Shown here: positions 1 to 8,617 of the stretch, piece by piece
How positions within the stretch are numbered: the first letter of the stretch is position 1
Layout: each line of letters starts with the position of its first letter
From: Polaribacter sp. IC066
GTDB lineage: Bacteria > Bacteroidota > Bacteroidia > Flavobacteriales > Flavobacteriaceae
DNA length: 63,569 nucleotides
Reading direction: 5' to 3'
Assembly (NCBI RefSeq): GCF_007997085.1
Contig: NZ_VORR01000022.1
Span: 1 to 63,569 of the forward strand
Notes under the pieces: generated by a model
The model's input: only the letters and a program-made list of their open reading frames with translations
Databases searched by the model: none
What the model was told of the DNA's origin: nothing
Position numbers and translations under genes: made by a program

Positions 1-176
1 CGTAAACTTTGGTTTTTTAAAGGTCTATTTTCATCTTTAGATGGTGGAACGGAACTATTTCGACTATTTTTACGATGCGTTAAGTCCTCGATTTTATCAA
101 GTAGAGTCTCAATTATTGATTCTAATTGTATAATTCTTGACTCTAATTCTGCAATACGTTTTTTGTCGGAGTTCAA
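1..176 (-). CDS. IS66-type transposase, N-terminal part (runs off left edge)
   Basis: Reading the minus strand from a TTG at 174-176 gives an open frame to the window edge. It starts with a short coiled-coil-like stretch (KKRIAELESRIIQLESIIE) and continues into THRKNSRNSSVPPSKDENRP. A leucine/glutamate coiled coil followed by a 'KNSRNSS.PPS.D' segment is the hallmark of the N-terminus of IS66-family TnpC transposases, just before their zinc-finger region. Only about 58 codons are visible, so it cannot be said whether the gene is intact beyond the window. No ATG start is visible; the TTG is a guess. No inverted repeat typical of an IS66 end was recognised between here and 428. Confidence 0.6.
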   Translation of the reverse strand, partial: MNSDKKRIAELESRIIQLESIIETLLDKIEDLTHRKNSRNSSVPPSKDENRPLKNQSL

Positions 177-428
177 TTTATAATGCTTTGATACAAAGGA
201 AACAAACACAATTTAAAAGCACTAAAAATCAAACATGTAATTGTTACCTAGTAACTAACAAATGTTAACAAGAACGTTCTTTTTCCTAAAAGCAAGGATA
301 GAATTGTTAATAACTAGCTCTTTTTTGAAATCTAGGCTGAATAGTTACCTTTTATCAATATTTTAAATAGTACATTTCACTACTTTAGAGTAGCTCTACG
401 TAATACCCCCTAAACTAAAAGCCACAAG

Positions 429-1241
429 ATGGAATTCAACTATTTAGAAAACCAAAAAGATAAAAATCATCATTTAATAGACCATTTTTATCAATTAAAA
501 ATAACAAAAGAAGACCTGCCTTTTAAATCTGTAATACTTTCTGTAGGCTTAATAAGTATTACTTGTGTTTTTGGAGAGCAACAATATGCATTGCAAAACA
601 GCATTAAAACACCTCTTAAAGACCTAACTGTTGCAGGGCAGACCCTGGGTGGTTATCAGTATCTTATAAATGCCTCTGGATACTCTATAGCTTTCTGTCT
701 AAAACCAAGTGCTCTTTATAAAATAATGAAAATAAATGTTTCTACAATTACCAATAAACATGTTTCTTTAAAAGAACTAAATATCGATTTGTACAACCAA
801 TTAAATCCGTTATTTTTAACGTATAAAGATGATATTTCTGCACTGATACCTTTAATTTATGAGGTATTTGACGCGATTCCTTGTATACAGGATAAAAGTT
901 TAATTCATATTGATAAGGCTGTCGATTTAATTATCGAAAAAGAAGGTTTAATTAAAGTAAATGAATTGCTTAAAATAGTTCCTTTTAGCCAAAAATCTCT
1001 TGAAAATAAGTTTAAAATAGCAATAGGGCTAACGCCTGGGAAATACATACGTCAATATCGCTTTATGAAAATGATGCGCAAATATGAGAGTAAGCAAATG
1101 GATTTTAAAGATTTAATGTACCTGTATAACTATTACGATCTTTCGCATTTTTTAAAAGATTTTAAACTTTTTATGGGACAAACACCTAACTCCTATTTTA
1201 AAAAAGAATATCCGCTTTTAAAAAAATACCTTAAAGAATAA
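429..1241 (+). CDS. AraC-family transcriptional regulator
   Basis: A 270-residue protein whose last ~100 residues form an AraC/XylS-type double helix-turn-helix. The second helix-turn-helix ends in the family signature region (YNYYDLSHFLKDFKLFMGQTPNSY). The N-terminal ~150 residues, with GQTLGGYQYLINASGYSIAF and a 'CLKPSALYKI' segment, resemble the beta-sandwich sensory half found in flavobacterial AraC proteins (DUF6597-like). It has no signal peptide and should act as a cytoplasmic DNA-binding regulator; the effector is unknown. It is monocistronic. The 5' region contains a 12-bp perfect palindrome (AAGAACGTTCTT, 270-281), which could be an operator but is unproven. Neighbouring genes give no clue to the regulon. 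Confidence 0.85.
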   Translation: MEFNYLENQKDKNHHLIDHFYQLKITKEDLPFKSVILSVGLISITCVFGEQQYALQNSIKTPLKDLTVAGQTLGGYQYLINASGYSIAFCLKPSALYKIMKINVSTITNKHVSLKELNIDLYNQLNPLFLTYKDDISALIPLIYEVFDAIPCIQDKSLIHIDKAVDLIIEKEGLIKVNELLKIVPFSQKSLENKFKIAIGLTPGKYIRQYRFMKMMRKYESKQMDFKDLMYLYNYYDLSHFLKDFKLFMGQTPNSYFKKEYPLLKKYLKE

Positions 1242-1505
1242 ATACTAAATTTCATCTTGTTTAATGGGTAAAAATTATAGCGTTCTTAAATAGTTCCTTG
1301 CCATATTTTAGAAAAAATGTAATTTATACTTACCATAGTTCAAGAAGTAGTTCAAAAACGCGTAAATAATAATAATTAATCGCCCTTTTTATTTTTTTTG
1401 CCATAAAACTTACGATTTTTTACCGTTTTTATCAATACATATAGGTTAAATTTGAAGAGTTAATTATATTTACAGTTTTGGGGGAAACTAATAATTAAGT
1501 ATTTT

Positions 1506-1545
1506 AAGAGAACTAATTTCATTTAATTAGTTCTCTTTTCTTTTT
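1506..1545 (+). terminator. Hairpin terminator in the 1242-1609 gap, possibly of a small RNA
   Basis: An 11-bp perfect stem (AAGAGAACTAA at 1506-1516 pairing with TTAGTTCTCTT at 1527-1537) is followed by a T-rich run to 1545, the form of an intrinsic + strand terminator. It lies 265 nt after the araC-type gene and 65 nt before the next gene. Just upstream is an unusual G-run (GTTTTGGGGGAAAC, 1475-1488), which could be the 5' end of a ~60-nt transcript. The only promoter-like match is TTTG (1451) with TACAGTTTTG (1471), which is weak. Otherwise the 368-base gap shows no coding potential. Confidence 0.6.
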
Positions 1546-1609
1546 AAAAAACTGTCACAATTATATTTTTTTTAAGTCTTTAGATTAAAACCCATTAATT
1601 CTTATTAAA

Positions 1610-2398
1610 ATGATGCTTAAATTTACTTTCTTCAGTTGTTTACTTTTATTGACAACCAGCTTCTTTGCTCAACAAAATATTGAAGCATCTGCTATTATGA
1701 AAAACATAAAAGCAGGTAAGTCTATCTCCTATCAAAATGCCACAGTAATAGGGGTACTAGACTTTACTTTTATGGATGACGCTTTAGAAAAATCACCAAA
1801 AAAGAAGAAAAATAGTTGGTGGAATAATGGCGGATCTGATAATACGATTCAAAAAATGATTGAAGTAGAAATCTCTTTTGCAAACTGTAGGTTTAAAGAT
1901 GATGTTTTAGCTTATATTCCGGATGAAGATTCTGGCTATACTTTTACGGCAAGTTTTGGCGATACAGTCGTTTTTAAGAATTGCAAGTTTGAAAAAAAAG
2001 CAATGTTTAAATATTCTATTTTTGAAAAAAATGCAGATTTTTCTGGGACTATTTTTAACGATGATAGCACTTTTAAATATGCTAAATTTGATAGCAATAC
2101 CAGTTTTTTAAATACTAAATTTTCTGAAACATCTACTTTTAAATATGCTGTTTTTAGTAAAAATGTAAGTTTTGCCGATTCAGTTTTTGAGGATTCTGCA
2201 ATATTTAAATATACCAAATTTAAAAACGGTGTTTCTTTTAAAAACGCAAATTTTAAAGAAGATTTAAATATTAAATATATGGAGGTATCTGGTGATTTTA
2301 ATATTAGTAAAATGAAGGTTGGTTTTGAGATAGACTCAAAATACACTAAAATTAATGGCCAAAGTTTTAATAAAAATCTGTTAGAAAATAGACGCTAA
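1610..2398 (+). CDS. Secreted pentapeptide-like repeat protein
   Basis: A 262-residue protein with a signal peptide (MMLKFTFFSCLLLLTTSFFAQ; cleavage after FAQ). From about residue 90 to 235 it contains a run of short repeats in which Phe recurs every ~5 or 10 positions (FKNCKFEKKAMFKYSIFEK, FKYAKF, FKYAVF, FKYTKF). This is the A(D/N)Lxx-type pattern of pentapeptide repeats that fold into a right-handed quadrilateral beta-helix. The repeats are aromatic rather than leucine-rich, which is common for Bacteroidota members. The likely location is the periplasm or outer surface. Function is unknown; no catalytic motif is visible. The gene appears to stand alone between two terminators. Confidence 0.75.
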   Translation: MMLKFTFFSCLLLLTTSFFAQQNIEASAIMKNIKAGKSISYQNATVIGVLDFTFMDDALEKSPKKKKNSWWNNGGSDNTIQKMIEVEISFANCRFKDDVLAYIPDEDSGYTFTASFGDTVVFKNCKFEKKAMFKYSIFEKNADFSGTIFNDDSTFKYAKFDSNTSFLNTKFSETSTFKYAVFSKNVSFADSVFEDSAIFKYTKFKNGVSFKNANFKEDLNIKYMEVSGDFNISKMKVGFEIDSKYTKINGQSFNKNLLENRR

Positions 2399-2424
2399 AA
2401 TACCGCTACATTATTTAAAAAAGG

Positions 2425-2449
2425 ATGACTTTGCGTCATTTTTTTTTTA
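2425..2449 (+). terminator. Rho-independent terminator
   Basis: A short stem (ATGAC 2425-2429 with GTCAT 2435-2439) is followed by ten T's, 27 nt after the pentapeptide-repeat gene. The rest of the 311-base gap to 2710 has no recognisable gene. A TTTG and a TATTTTGC about 30 nt apart just before 2700 are a loose promoter match for the downstream acyl-CoA synthetase. Confidence 0.7.
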
Positions 2450-2709
2450 GTTTAGAGAACTTTATACAGTTCCAAAAAATAAACGACCGATAATCATTGC
2501 CAAAAAAATACAGCGTTAAAAATAAAATGTTAGTAATCGTTTAGCAAACTAAATATTTACTCTTTTTATAGCGATCAAAAAGCTAATATGTTAAGGAAAA
2601 CATAAAAAAAAGGATTAAAGCTTATATTATTCTTAAAATATCAAGTATATTAATAACTATTTGTAAAATTAAAGGATTTTTACTATTTTGCGATACAAAA
2701 ATAGATTTT

Positions 2710-4479
2710 ATGCCAACAGAAATAACTAGGATATTTGACTTTCCATATTATCAATTAGAAAAGTACAATCTTAAAAAAGCTTTTTCAACAAAATATGATG
2801 GAAAATGGGAATCTATCTCCTCTCAAGAGTATATAGACCAATCAAATCAATTAAGCAGAGGATTGTTAAAATTAGGAATACAACCTGATGATAAAATAGC
2901 CATAATTTCTACGAATAATAGAAACGAATGGAATATTTGTGATATTGGTGTTTTACAAACTGGTGCGCAAACCGTGCCGATTTATCCAACGATTTGCAAA
3001 GATGATTATGAGTATGTAATCAATCATTCTGAAGCTATCTATTGTTTTGTTTCTGATGTAGATGTTTTAGATAAACTAAATCAAATAAAAGATAAAACAA
3101 AGTTAAAAGGAGTTTATACCTTTAATGATATTAAAGGAGAAAAGAGCTGGAAAGAAATTTTAGAGTTAGGAAAGGACACAAGCAACCAGAACGAAGTAGA
3201 ACAAAGAAAAGATGCCGTTAAAGCAAACGATTTGGCTACTTTAATTTATACTTCTGGCACAACAGGCACACCAAAAGGTGTTATGTTATCTCATAATAAT
3301 ATTGTTACAAACGTGTTATCCTCTAAAAAAAGAGTTCCCTTAAAATATGGCGATGCCAAAGCATTAAGTTTTTTACCTGTTTGTCATATTTTTGAGCGTA
3401 TGATTTTGTATTTATATCAATATTGTGGTGTAGACATCTACTTTGCTGAATCTATAGAAAAACTTACCGAGAATGCACAAGATGTAAAACCAGATGTAAT
3501 GACGGCAGTACCTCGTCTTTATGAAAAAATATATGATAAAATTATTTTAAAGGGCGAAGATTTATCTGGAATTAAAAAGACGTTGTTCTTTTGGGCAGTA
3601 AATTTAGGCTTAACCTATAAACCTTATGGAGAAAATGGCTGGTGGTATGAAAAGCAATTAGGCTTGGCGCGCAAACTTATCTTTTCTAAATGGCAAGCAG
3701 CTTTAGGTGGTAATTTAAAATTGATGGTTTCTGGAAGTGCAGCGCTACAACCAAGATTAACGCGTGTTTTTGCCGCAGCAGGAATGCCAATTATGGAGGG
3801 CTACGGACTTACCGAAACCTCACCAGTAATATCTGTGAATGATGTAGAAAGCGGCGGTTTTAGAGTAGGAACCGTAGGTAAGGTAATTGAAAATGTAGAA
3901 GTTATCATTGCCGAAAATGGTGAAATTTTAGTAAAAGGACCTAATGTAATGTTAGGCTATTATAAAGATGCTAAAAAAACAGCCGAAGTTCTTAAAGACG
4001 GTTATTTTTATACGGGCGATAAAGGGCAAATTGATAAAGATGGTTTTTTACATATTACAGGAAGAACTAAAGAAATGTTTAAAACCTCTGGAGGTAAATA
4101 TGTAATTCCGCCTTTATTAGAAGGAGAATTAAAACAATCTTTATTTATAGAACAAATAATGGTTGTTGGTGAAAATGAAAAAATGCCTGCCGCTATTATT
4201 CAGCCAAACTTTGAATATTTAAAAGACTGGGCAAAAGACCATAATATTGTTTTTAGTTCTAATGAAGATTTAATTAAAAACGAAAAAGTAATTGCAAAAA
4301 TTCAAGAAGCAGTAAACAACTGTAATTGTCAATTTGGTAATTGGGAACAGATTAAACGTTTTGAGTTAACGCCCGATGAATGGTCTATAGACGGTGGTCA
4401 TTTAACACCAACCATGAAAATGAAACGTTCTATTATTAAGAAGACGTACCAAAATTTATATGATAAAATATACCGATAA
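2710..4479 (+). CDS. Long-chain acyl-CoA synthetase (AMP-forming)
   Basis: A 589-residue member of the adenylate-forming superfamily, FadD15-like. It would activate long-chain fatty acids with ATP and CoA for beta-oxidation or lipid synthesis. The phosphate-binding loop YTSGTTGTPKG is at residues 180-190. The A5-type motif (EGYGLTETSP) and the A7/A8 region (YYTGDKGQIDKDGFLHITGR) are present in the expected order, and the length is normal for this group. No signal peptide; cytoplasmic or membrane-associated. It is followed immediately by a strong terminator, so it is transcribed alone. The exact chain-length preference cannot be read from the sequence. Confidence 0.92.
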   Translation: MPTEITRIFDFPYYQLEKYNLKKAFSTKYDGKWESISSQEYIDQSNQLSRGLLKLGIQPDDKIAIISTNNRNEWNICDIGVLQTGAQTVPIYPTICKDDYEYVINHSEAIYCFVSDVDVLDKLNQIKDKTKLKGVYTFNDIKGEKSWKEILELGKDTSNQNEVEQRKDAVKANDLATLIYTSGTTGTPKGVMLSHNNIVTNVLSSKKRVPLKYGDAKALSFLPVCHIFERMILYLYQYCGVDIYFAESIEKLTENAQDVKPDVMTAVPRLYEKIYDKIILKGEDLSGIKKTLFFWAVNLGLTYKPYGENGWWYEKQLGLARKLIFSKWQAALGGNLKLMVSGSAALQPRLTRVFAAAGMPIMEGYGLTETSPVISVNDVESGGFRVGTVGKVIENVEVIIAENGEILVKGPNVMLGYYKDAKKTAEVLKDGYFYTGDKGQIDKDGFLHITGRTKEMFKTSGGKYVIPPLLEGELKQSLFIEQIMVVGENEKMPAAIIQPNFEYLKDWAKDHNIVFSSNEDLIKNEKVIAKIQEAVNNCNCQFGNWEQIKRFELTPDEWSIDGGHLTPTMKMKRSIIKKTYQNLYDKIYR

Positions 4480-4500
4480 ATTCTTTGAATAAATAGGTTT

Positions 4501-4544
4501 AAAAAAGACAAATCCCAAGCTAAAACTTGGGATTTGTCTTTTTT
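4501..4544 (+). terminator. Strong rho-independent terminator
   Basis: A 19-bp perfect stem (4501-4519 with 4526-4544) with a 6-nt loop. A-rich on the left arm and T-rich on the right, it can terminate on both strands. It sits 21 nt after the acyl-CoA synthetase gene. Confidence 0.9.
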
Positions 4545-4599
4545 AAAAAATTGAACTATAATTATATTGAGAAAACGAATCTCAATTAAATCATATAAA

Positions 4600-5490
4600 A
4601 TGGCAAAGAAAAATTGACTGTTAAAAAGCTTTTAGTGCAAATTGCATCCAACTTATTTCTGAAACAAGTAACGGCATATGCTTGCAACCAATTAACAGAT
4701 TCGCAAGTTAGAAAACCTCGAGAAAATGAATTCGCTGCATTCAAAAAAGCAGCGAAAGAAAAATATCTATTTAAAGATTTTGAAATTCAACTGTAAATAT
4801 GGAAAGGTGGCGACAAAAAAGTGCTTTTTATTCACGGTTGGGGAGAACAGGCAGGAAATTTTTCTGATTTAATAGAAAGCCTTTTAACAAACGGGTTTAC
4901 TGTCTATTCTTTTGATGCGCCATCGCACGGCTATAGCTGTAAAGGAGATACTAGCTTATTTAAATTCTCTGATTTAGTTAATGTTTTAATAAAAAAACAC
5001 GACTTTAAACTTTTAGTGAGTGATTCTTTTGGAAATGTAGCAACTATTTATGCGCTTTTTAAAACCAAACATACACATTGCTAAATACGTTTTAATTACA
5101 ACCCCAGACAAATTTATAGAACAAATAGATGCTGTTTCAGAAATGATTGGGATCAACGAAAAAGTAAAAACCAACTTCATAAACCGGTTAGAAAAAAAAT
5201 AGGCAATGATGTAAAAAATCTAAACGTTAGCGAGTTTGTAAAGTCTATAAACGTAAAAAAAGCGCTCATAATTCGTGATATCAAGGATACAATAATTCCT
5301 ATTGCGCGCGTCAAAAATGTACATTATAATTGACCAGTATCTAAATTTATAGAAATTGAAGGAACAGAACATTTTCGTGTTTTACGCACAAAAAAAAGTG
5401 ACCGACAAAATCATAGATTACTTAAATAAAGAAGAAAGCTTGCGCATACAAGATGATAATATCGTTAAGTTACCAACGAACAGAATTTAA
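4600..5490 (+). pseudogene. Decayed alpha/beta-hydrolase
   Basis: An alpha/beta-hydrolase reading frame can be followed across the whole interval, but it is broken at least six times. The start (ATG 4600) is out of frame with the rest, reaching TGA after five codons. There is a TAA at 4794-4796 in the same frame as the downstream HGWGEQAGNF segment; a frame change near 5065; a TAG at 5200-5202; a TGA at 5331-5333 where TGG is likely ancestral; and another frame change near 5395. Family landmarks survive: the oxyanion HGWG, a nucleophile region now reading SDSFGN (normally GHSFGG-like), an Asp-bearing IRDIKDTIIP segment and the terminal EGTEHFRVL with the catalytic His position. No functional product is expected. 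Confidence 0.85.
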
Positions 5491-5497
5491 CCCATAA

Positions 5498-5526
5498 AAA
5501 AATCTCAAGCAAAACTTGAGATTTTA
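5498..5526. terminator. Bidirectional terminator between convergent units
   Basis: The stem AATCTCAAG (5501-5509) pairs with CTTGAGATT (5515-5523), flanked by A's on the left and T's on the right. It therefore works for the + strand pseudogene and for the minus-strand thioredoxin-fold operon ending at 5552. Confidence 0.8.
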
Positions 5527-5551
5527 TTTTGTTACACAACAAACACTATAA

Positions 5552-6160
5552 TTATAAAACCTTTATAGAACAACCAATTGCTCTTGTAGTCGTTTTTGTT
5601 GGTTTTTTCCCTGCCAATAGATAATCCACTGTATTTTCTACATATTTTTCTGAAACAGCATCAGAATTTTTAGAATTATTATCAATAGCGCCGATATATT
5701 GTACTTTCATATCATTTTTAGTTACAATATATACATGCGGAGTTTTTGTTGCTCCGAACTTCGGATACACTTTTTGTCCCTCATCAAATAAATAAGGAAA
5801 ATTAAACCCTTTTTCTTCAGCTCTAGCTTTCATATCTTTAAAACTGTCGCCAGCAGATGCTTTTGGATCATTCGGGTTTATTGCAATTACTTGAAACCCT
5901 TTAGATTTGTATTTTTTATCTAACGCTATAACTCTGTCTTCATTCGCCACTGAATACGGACACATATTGCAAGTAAAAATAATAATAAAGCCTTTAGCGT
6001 CTTTATAATCGGCCAAAGAAATCATTGTATCATTTATATTTTTTAAAGAAAAATCTTCTATGGTATCTCCAACCAGGTAACCAGAATCAGTTTTGAACGT
6101 AAAAGCTGCGGTAGAGATTGCCACGACTGCTAACAATAGGATTGTTTTTATATTTTTCAT
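5552..6160 (-). CDS. Exported thioredoxin-fold (AhpC/TSA-type) protein
   Basis: A 202-residue redoxin-domain protein with an N-terminal signal peptide (MKNIKTILLLAVVAISTAAF). The fold begins at about residue 30 (GDTIEDFSLKNINDTMISL). The likely active site is CNMCPYS near residue 64, with an upstream FIIIFT strand; this CxxC(P) form is typical of the thiol-disulfide or peroxiredoxin-like proteins annotated in Bacteroidota as 'thioredoxin family protein'. The conserved cis-Pro is in KTPHVYIV. It is expected in the periplasm, acting on disulfides or peroxide. It lies 3 nt downstream of a TlpA-like gene on the same strand, so the two are co-transcribed and probably cooperate. Confidence 0.8.
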   Translation of the reverse strand: MKNIKTILLLAVVAISTAAFTFKTDSGYLVGDTIEDFSLKNINDTMISLADYKDAKGFIIIFTCNMCPYSVANEDRVIALDKKYKSKGFQVIAINPNDPKASAGDSFKDMKARAEEKGFNFPYLFDEGQKVYPKFGATKTPHVYIVTKNDMKVQYIGAIDNNSKNSDAVSEKYVENTVDYLLAGKKPTKTTTRAIGCSIKVL

Positions 6161-6163
6161 AGT

Positions 6164-6685
6164 TTACAGTTTTAAAAAATTCTTAAGTTCGTTTTCTAAA
6201 GTTTCATACTCAAAAGATTGCTCATAAAACTTTCTGTTTTTCTTATTATAAATAAGAGTTGCTGGCAATGCGCCAGTCCAAGATTCATCAATTGCTTGTA
6301 TCCAAAAATCTTCATTTGCATCATCTAATAACACAACTTCAGCTTGTAGTTTTTTCTTGTTGATAAAAGGAATTAATTTTTTATCCACTTGTTTCGGAAA
6401 ATCTAAACTAACTAGTAAAACCTCTACATTTTTAGTAGCATATTCTTTCTTTATTTTTTCGAAATAAGGCAACTCAACTACACAAGGCGCACACCAAGTT
6501 GCCCAAAAATTTACAATATAAGTTGTATCATCATCCTTCTCTAATAGCGGTTTTAGTTGCTCGTAATTGTAATTTTTCACAACCTTAACGGGTTTAAAAT
6601 CGTCAACAACTACTATTTTTTCAGCATTCTTTTTACAAGAAAAAAAAACTAAAAAAAAGGATAAAACTAAAATTGATTTTTTCAT
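6164..6685 (-). CDS. TlpA/ResA-like thioredoxin lipoprotein
   Basis: The start chosen is the internal ATG at 6685, giving MKKSILVLSFFLVFFSC with a lipobox Cys at position 17. The upstream in-frame ATG at 6724 adds 13 residues that would spoil the signal peptide. The protein (173 residues) has the WATWCAPC active site of TlpA-type membrane-anchored thioredoxins and a cis-Pro region (GALPATLIYN). It should be tethered in the periplasm, reducing disulfides of secreted or cytochrome-c-type proteins. It precedes the AhpC/TSA-like gene by 3 nt and is likely its operon partner. Confidence 0.85.
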   Translation of the reverse strand: MKKSILVLSFFLVFFSCKKNAEKIVVVDDFKPVKVVKNYNYEQLKPLLEKDDDTTYIVNFWATWCAPCVVELPYFEKIKKEYATKNVEVLLVSLDFPKQVDKKLIPFINKKKLQAEVVLLDDANEDFWIQAIDESWTGALPATLIYNKKNRKFYEQSFEYETLENELKNFLKL

Positions 6686-6788
6686 CGAACTAAAAATATA
6701 AAAAAACGGACTTACTGAAACCAAAATCCATCCAAAATTAACTTTTAAACTACGTTTTATTTCCTTTTGGGGGAATTAAAAGAGCTTT

Positions 6789-7571
6789 TTAATCATAAAT
6801 TTCATTCAATACTTTTGCCAAACGAATTCCCCCTTTTTGCAATTGCATTCTTACGGTTCCAAAATGATCATAAGAGTATTGATACCGTAAATTCTCTCCC
6901 TTTTCTACAGAATTGTAAACCTCTTTTGTAATTTTATGTACTTCGTGTACCCAATCTATAATAGTTCCTTGCTCGATGGCTTTAATTTCTTCTTTAGATA
7001 GATCTGCGGCATTATTGGCCAACTCAACATAACTCATCTCCCAATCATCAATCATTTTAGAATCCCAAACGGCGTGTAAATTAGTTCCTTTTCCAAACCA
7101 TTCTACCTGAACTGCATTACCCCCTTTATCTTCTTTTTGACCAATATGCATCGGTTGGTGTAAATCGCCCACAAAATGAATCAGTAATTTTAAATGAAAA
7201 GCCTTGTCTTCTTCGCTGCTTGTTTTGTCCTTTAGAATCTCGATGCAGGCGTTAATTCCGGTTACCAAATCTCCTTTAGGATTCTTCTCTGCTTCTTGAT
7301 ACGTTTGATCTAAATTCATATTTACATAATGCCAAGGATAATATTTACTATATTTTCTATCCGATTTTATTTCATCTGCAAACGTAGATACAAAGGCTAA
7401 ACTTTGTCCTTTTAACAATTTATCAATTTGCTTTTTAGCTTTTCTTGTTAAATGCTTTTCAGCGATTTTACCAGTAACTCGATGTCCGTTTTTACCCCAA
7501 AAAACTGCTTCTTCAGATTTGGTATGCATCATTAAAAAAAAGGGTAGTAATAAAAGTAATTTAATTTTCAT
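6789..7571 (-). CDS. S1/P1-type zinc nuclease
   Basis: A 260-residue secreted phosphodiesterase/nuclease. After the signal peptide comes FWGKNGHR, with the Trp (W25) and His (H30) that in S1/P1 nucleases begin the mature chain and bind zinc. Further zinc ligands are visible: H81 in PWHYVN, the motif HFVGDLHQPMH (H132, D136, H138) and NLHAVWD (H166, D170). The family cleaves single-stranded DNA or RNA and releases 3'-nucleotides; the probable role is phosphate or nucleoside scavenging outside the cytoplasm. Residue spacing and length fit the family. It is monocistronic, divergent from the SPFH operon. Confidence 0.9.
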   Translation of the reverse strand: MKIKLLLLLPFFLMMHTKSEEAVFWGKNGHRVTGKIAEKHLTRKAKKQIDKLLKGQSLAFVSTFADEIKSDRKYSKYYPWHYVNMNLDQTYQEAEKNPKGDLVTGINACIEILKDKTSSEEDKAFHLKLLIHFVGDLHQPMHIGQKEDKGGNAVQVEWFGKGTNLHAVWDSKMIDDWEMSYVELANNAADLSKEEIKAIEQGTIIDWVHEVHKITKEVYNSVEKGENLRYQYSYDHFGTVRMQLQKGGIRLAKVLNEIYD

Positions 7572-7626
7572 GGGTATGATCTTGTGTTTATTATTTTGCT
7601 AAATTATAAAATTAATTGACCAACTG

Positions 7627-7659
7627 TTTGTTAATTACAAAAAAAATAATATATCTTTA
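7627..7659 (+). promoter_or_regulatory. Candidate Bacteroidota promoter of the SPFH operon
   Basis: TTTG (7627-7630), 21 nt, then TATCTTTA (7652-7659) resembles the -33 TTTG / -7 TAnnTTTG consensus of the phylum, with the last base not matching. It lies 37 nt before the ATG of the SPFH gene. Confidence 0.5.
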
Positions 7660-7696
7660 CGATATCAATTTAATATCATTTTAAAACATCAACCAA

Positions 7697-8557
7697 ATGA
7701 AAGTAGAAAAAATTATCAAACCCGCAAATGGGTATTTAATGTTATTCGTTGTTTTTGTGTTATTCTTTGGCGGAATTGCCATCTCTATAATTCAGGAAAC
7801 AGCCCTTTATTTACCCCTTATATTTTTAAGTTTTATAGGGTTTTTCGGGTTTATTTTAGTGAACCCAAACACCTCTAAAGTTATTCTTCTTTTTGGCAAA
7901 TATGTGGGCACTATTAAAGAAAACGGTTTGTTTTGGGCAAATCCTTTTTTCACTAAAAATAAAATTTCTTTAAGAGCAAGTAATTTTGATAGTGAGCGTT
8001 TAAAAGTGAATGATAAGTTAGGAAACCCAATTATGATTTCTACAATTTTGGTTTGGCGAGTTACCGATACGTACAAAGCTGCTTTTGATGTAGATAATTA
8101 TGAAAACTTTGTGCGCGTACAAACGGATGCCGCCGTTAGAAAATTAGCAAGTATGTACCCTTATGATAATTTTGCAGATGAAGGCAGCGATGAAGACATC
8201 ACCTTGCGTTCTAGTGTTAACGAAGTTTCTGAAGCGTTAGAAAAGGAAATTGACGAACGTTTATCGATAGCAGGTATTGAAGTTTTAGAAGCGAGAATTG
8301 GTTATTTGGCATATGCGCAAGAGATTGCATCTGCCATGTTAAAAAGACAGCAAGCTACTGCAATTGTAGCAGCAAGACATAAAATTGTACAAGGTGCTGT
8401 AGAAATGGTAGAAATGGCTTTATTCGAATTAAATAAAAGACAAATTGTGGAGTTAGATGATGAGCGGAAAGCGGCAATGGTTAGTAACTTATTGGTTATT
8501 TTATGTGGTGATAAAGAAGCTTCACCGGTTGTAAATGCGGGAACTTTGAGTCATTAA
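7697..8557 (+). CDS. SPFH-domain (stomatin/flotillin-like) membrane protein
   Basis: A 286-residue protein with two hydrophobic segments near the N-terminus (about residues 12-30 and 35-52). An SPFH (stomatin, prohibitin, flotillin, HflK/C) domain follows, including the 'FGKYVGTIKENGLFWANPFF' entry and RVQTDAAVRKLAS. A helical C-terminal part includes YAQEIASAMLKRQQATAIVAARHKIV. Such proteins form ring-like oligomers in membrane microdomains; the client is unknown. It is the first gene of a + strand operon that ends with a ribbon-helix-helix protein. That combination suggests the small downstream proteins belong to the same process, but their role is not established. Confidence 0.88.
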   Translation: MKVEKIIKPANGYLMLFVVFVLFFGGIAISIIQETALYLPLIFLSFIGFFGFILVNPNTSKVILLFGKYVGTIKENGLFWANPFFTKNKISLRASNFDSERLKVNDKLGNPIMISTILVWRVTDTYKAAFDVDNYENFVRVQTDAAVRKLASMYPYDNFADEGSDEDITLRSSVNEVSEALEKEIDERLSIAGIEVLEARIGYLAYAQEIASAMLKRQQATAIVAARHKIVQGAVEMVEMALFELNKRQIVELDDERKAAMVSNLLVILCGDKEASPVVNAGTLSH

Positions 8558-8572
8558 AAAAACCCACCCTAA

Positions 8573-8589
8573 CCTTCCCGAAGGGAAGG
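8573..8589. repeat. Short palindromic dispersed repeat
   Basis: CCTTCCC (8573-8579) and GGGAAGG (8583-8589) form a GC-rich 7-bp hairpin, preceded by CCCACCCTAA. This 'CCCACCCTAACC…' palindrome is a type I recognise as recurring between genes of flavobacterial genomes. It sits between the SPFH gene and the next operon member, so it probably also lies in the mRNA. Confidence 0.6.
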
Positions 8590-8617
8590 AACTTATTGCG
8601 AATAAAAAAATATAGCA

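Noticed and set aside
1936..2346. A 136-residue minus-strand ORF opposite the pentapeptide-like gene.
   Set aside because: It mirrors the regular repeats of the real gene and has no start context or motif; shadow frame.
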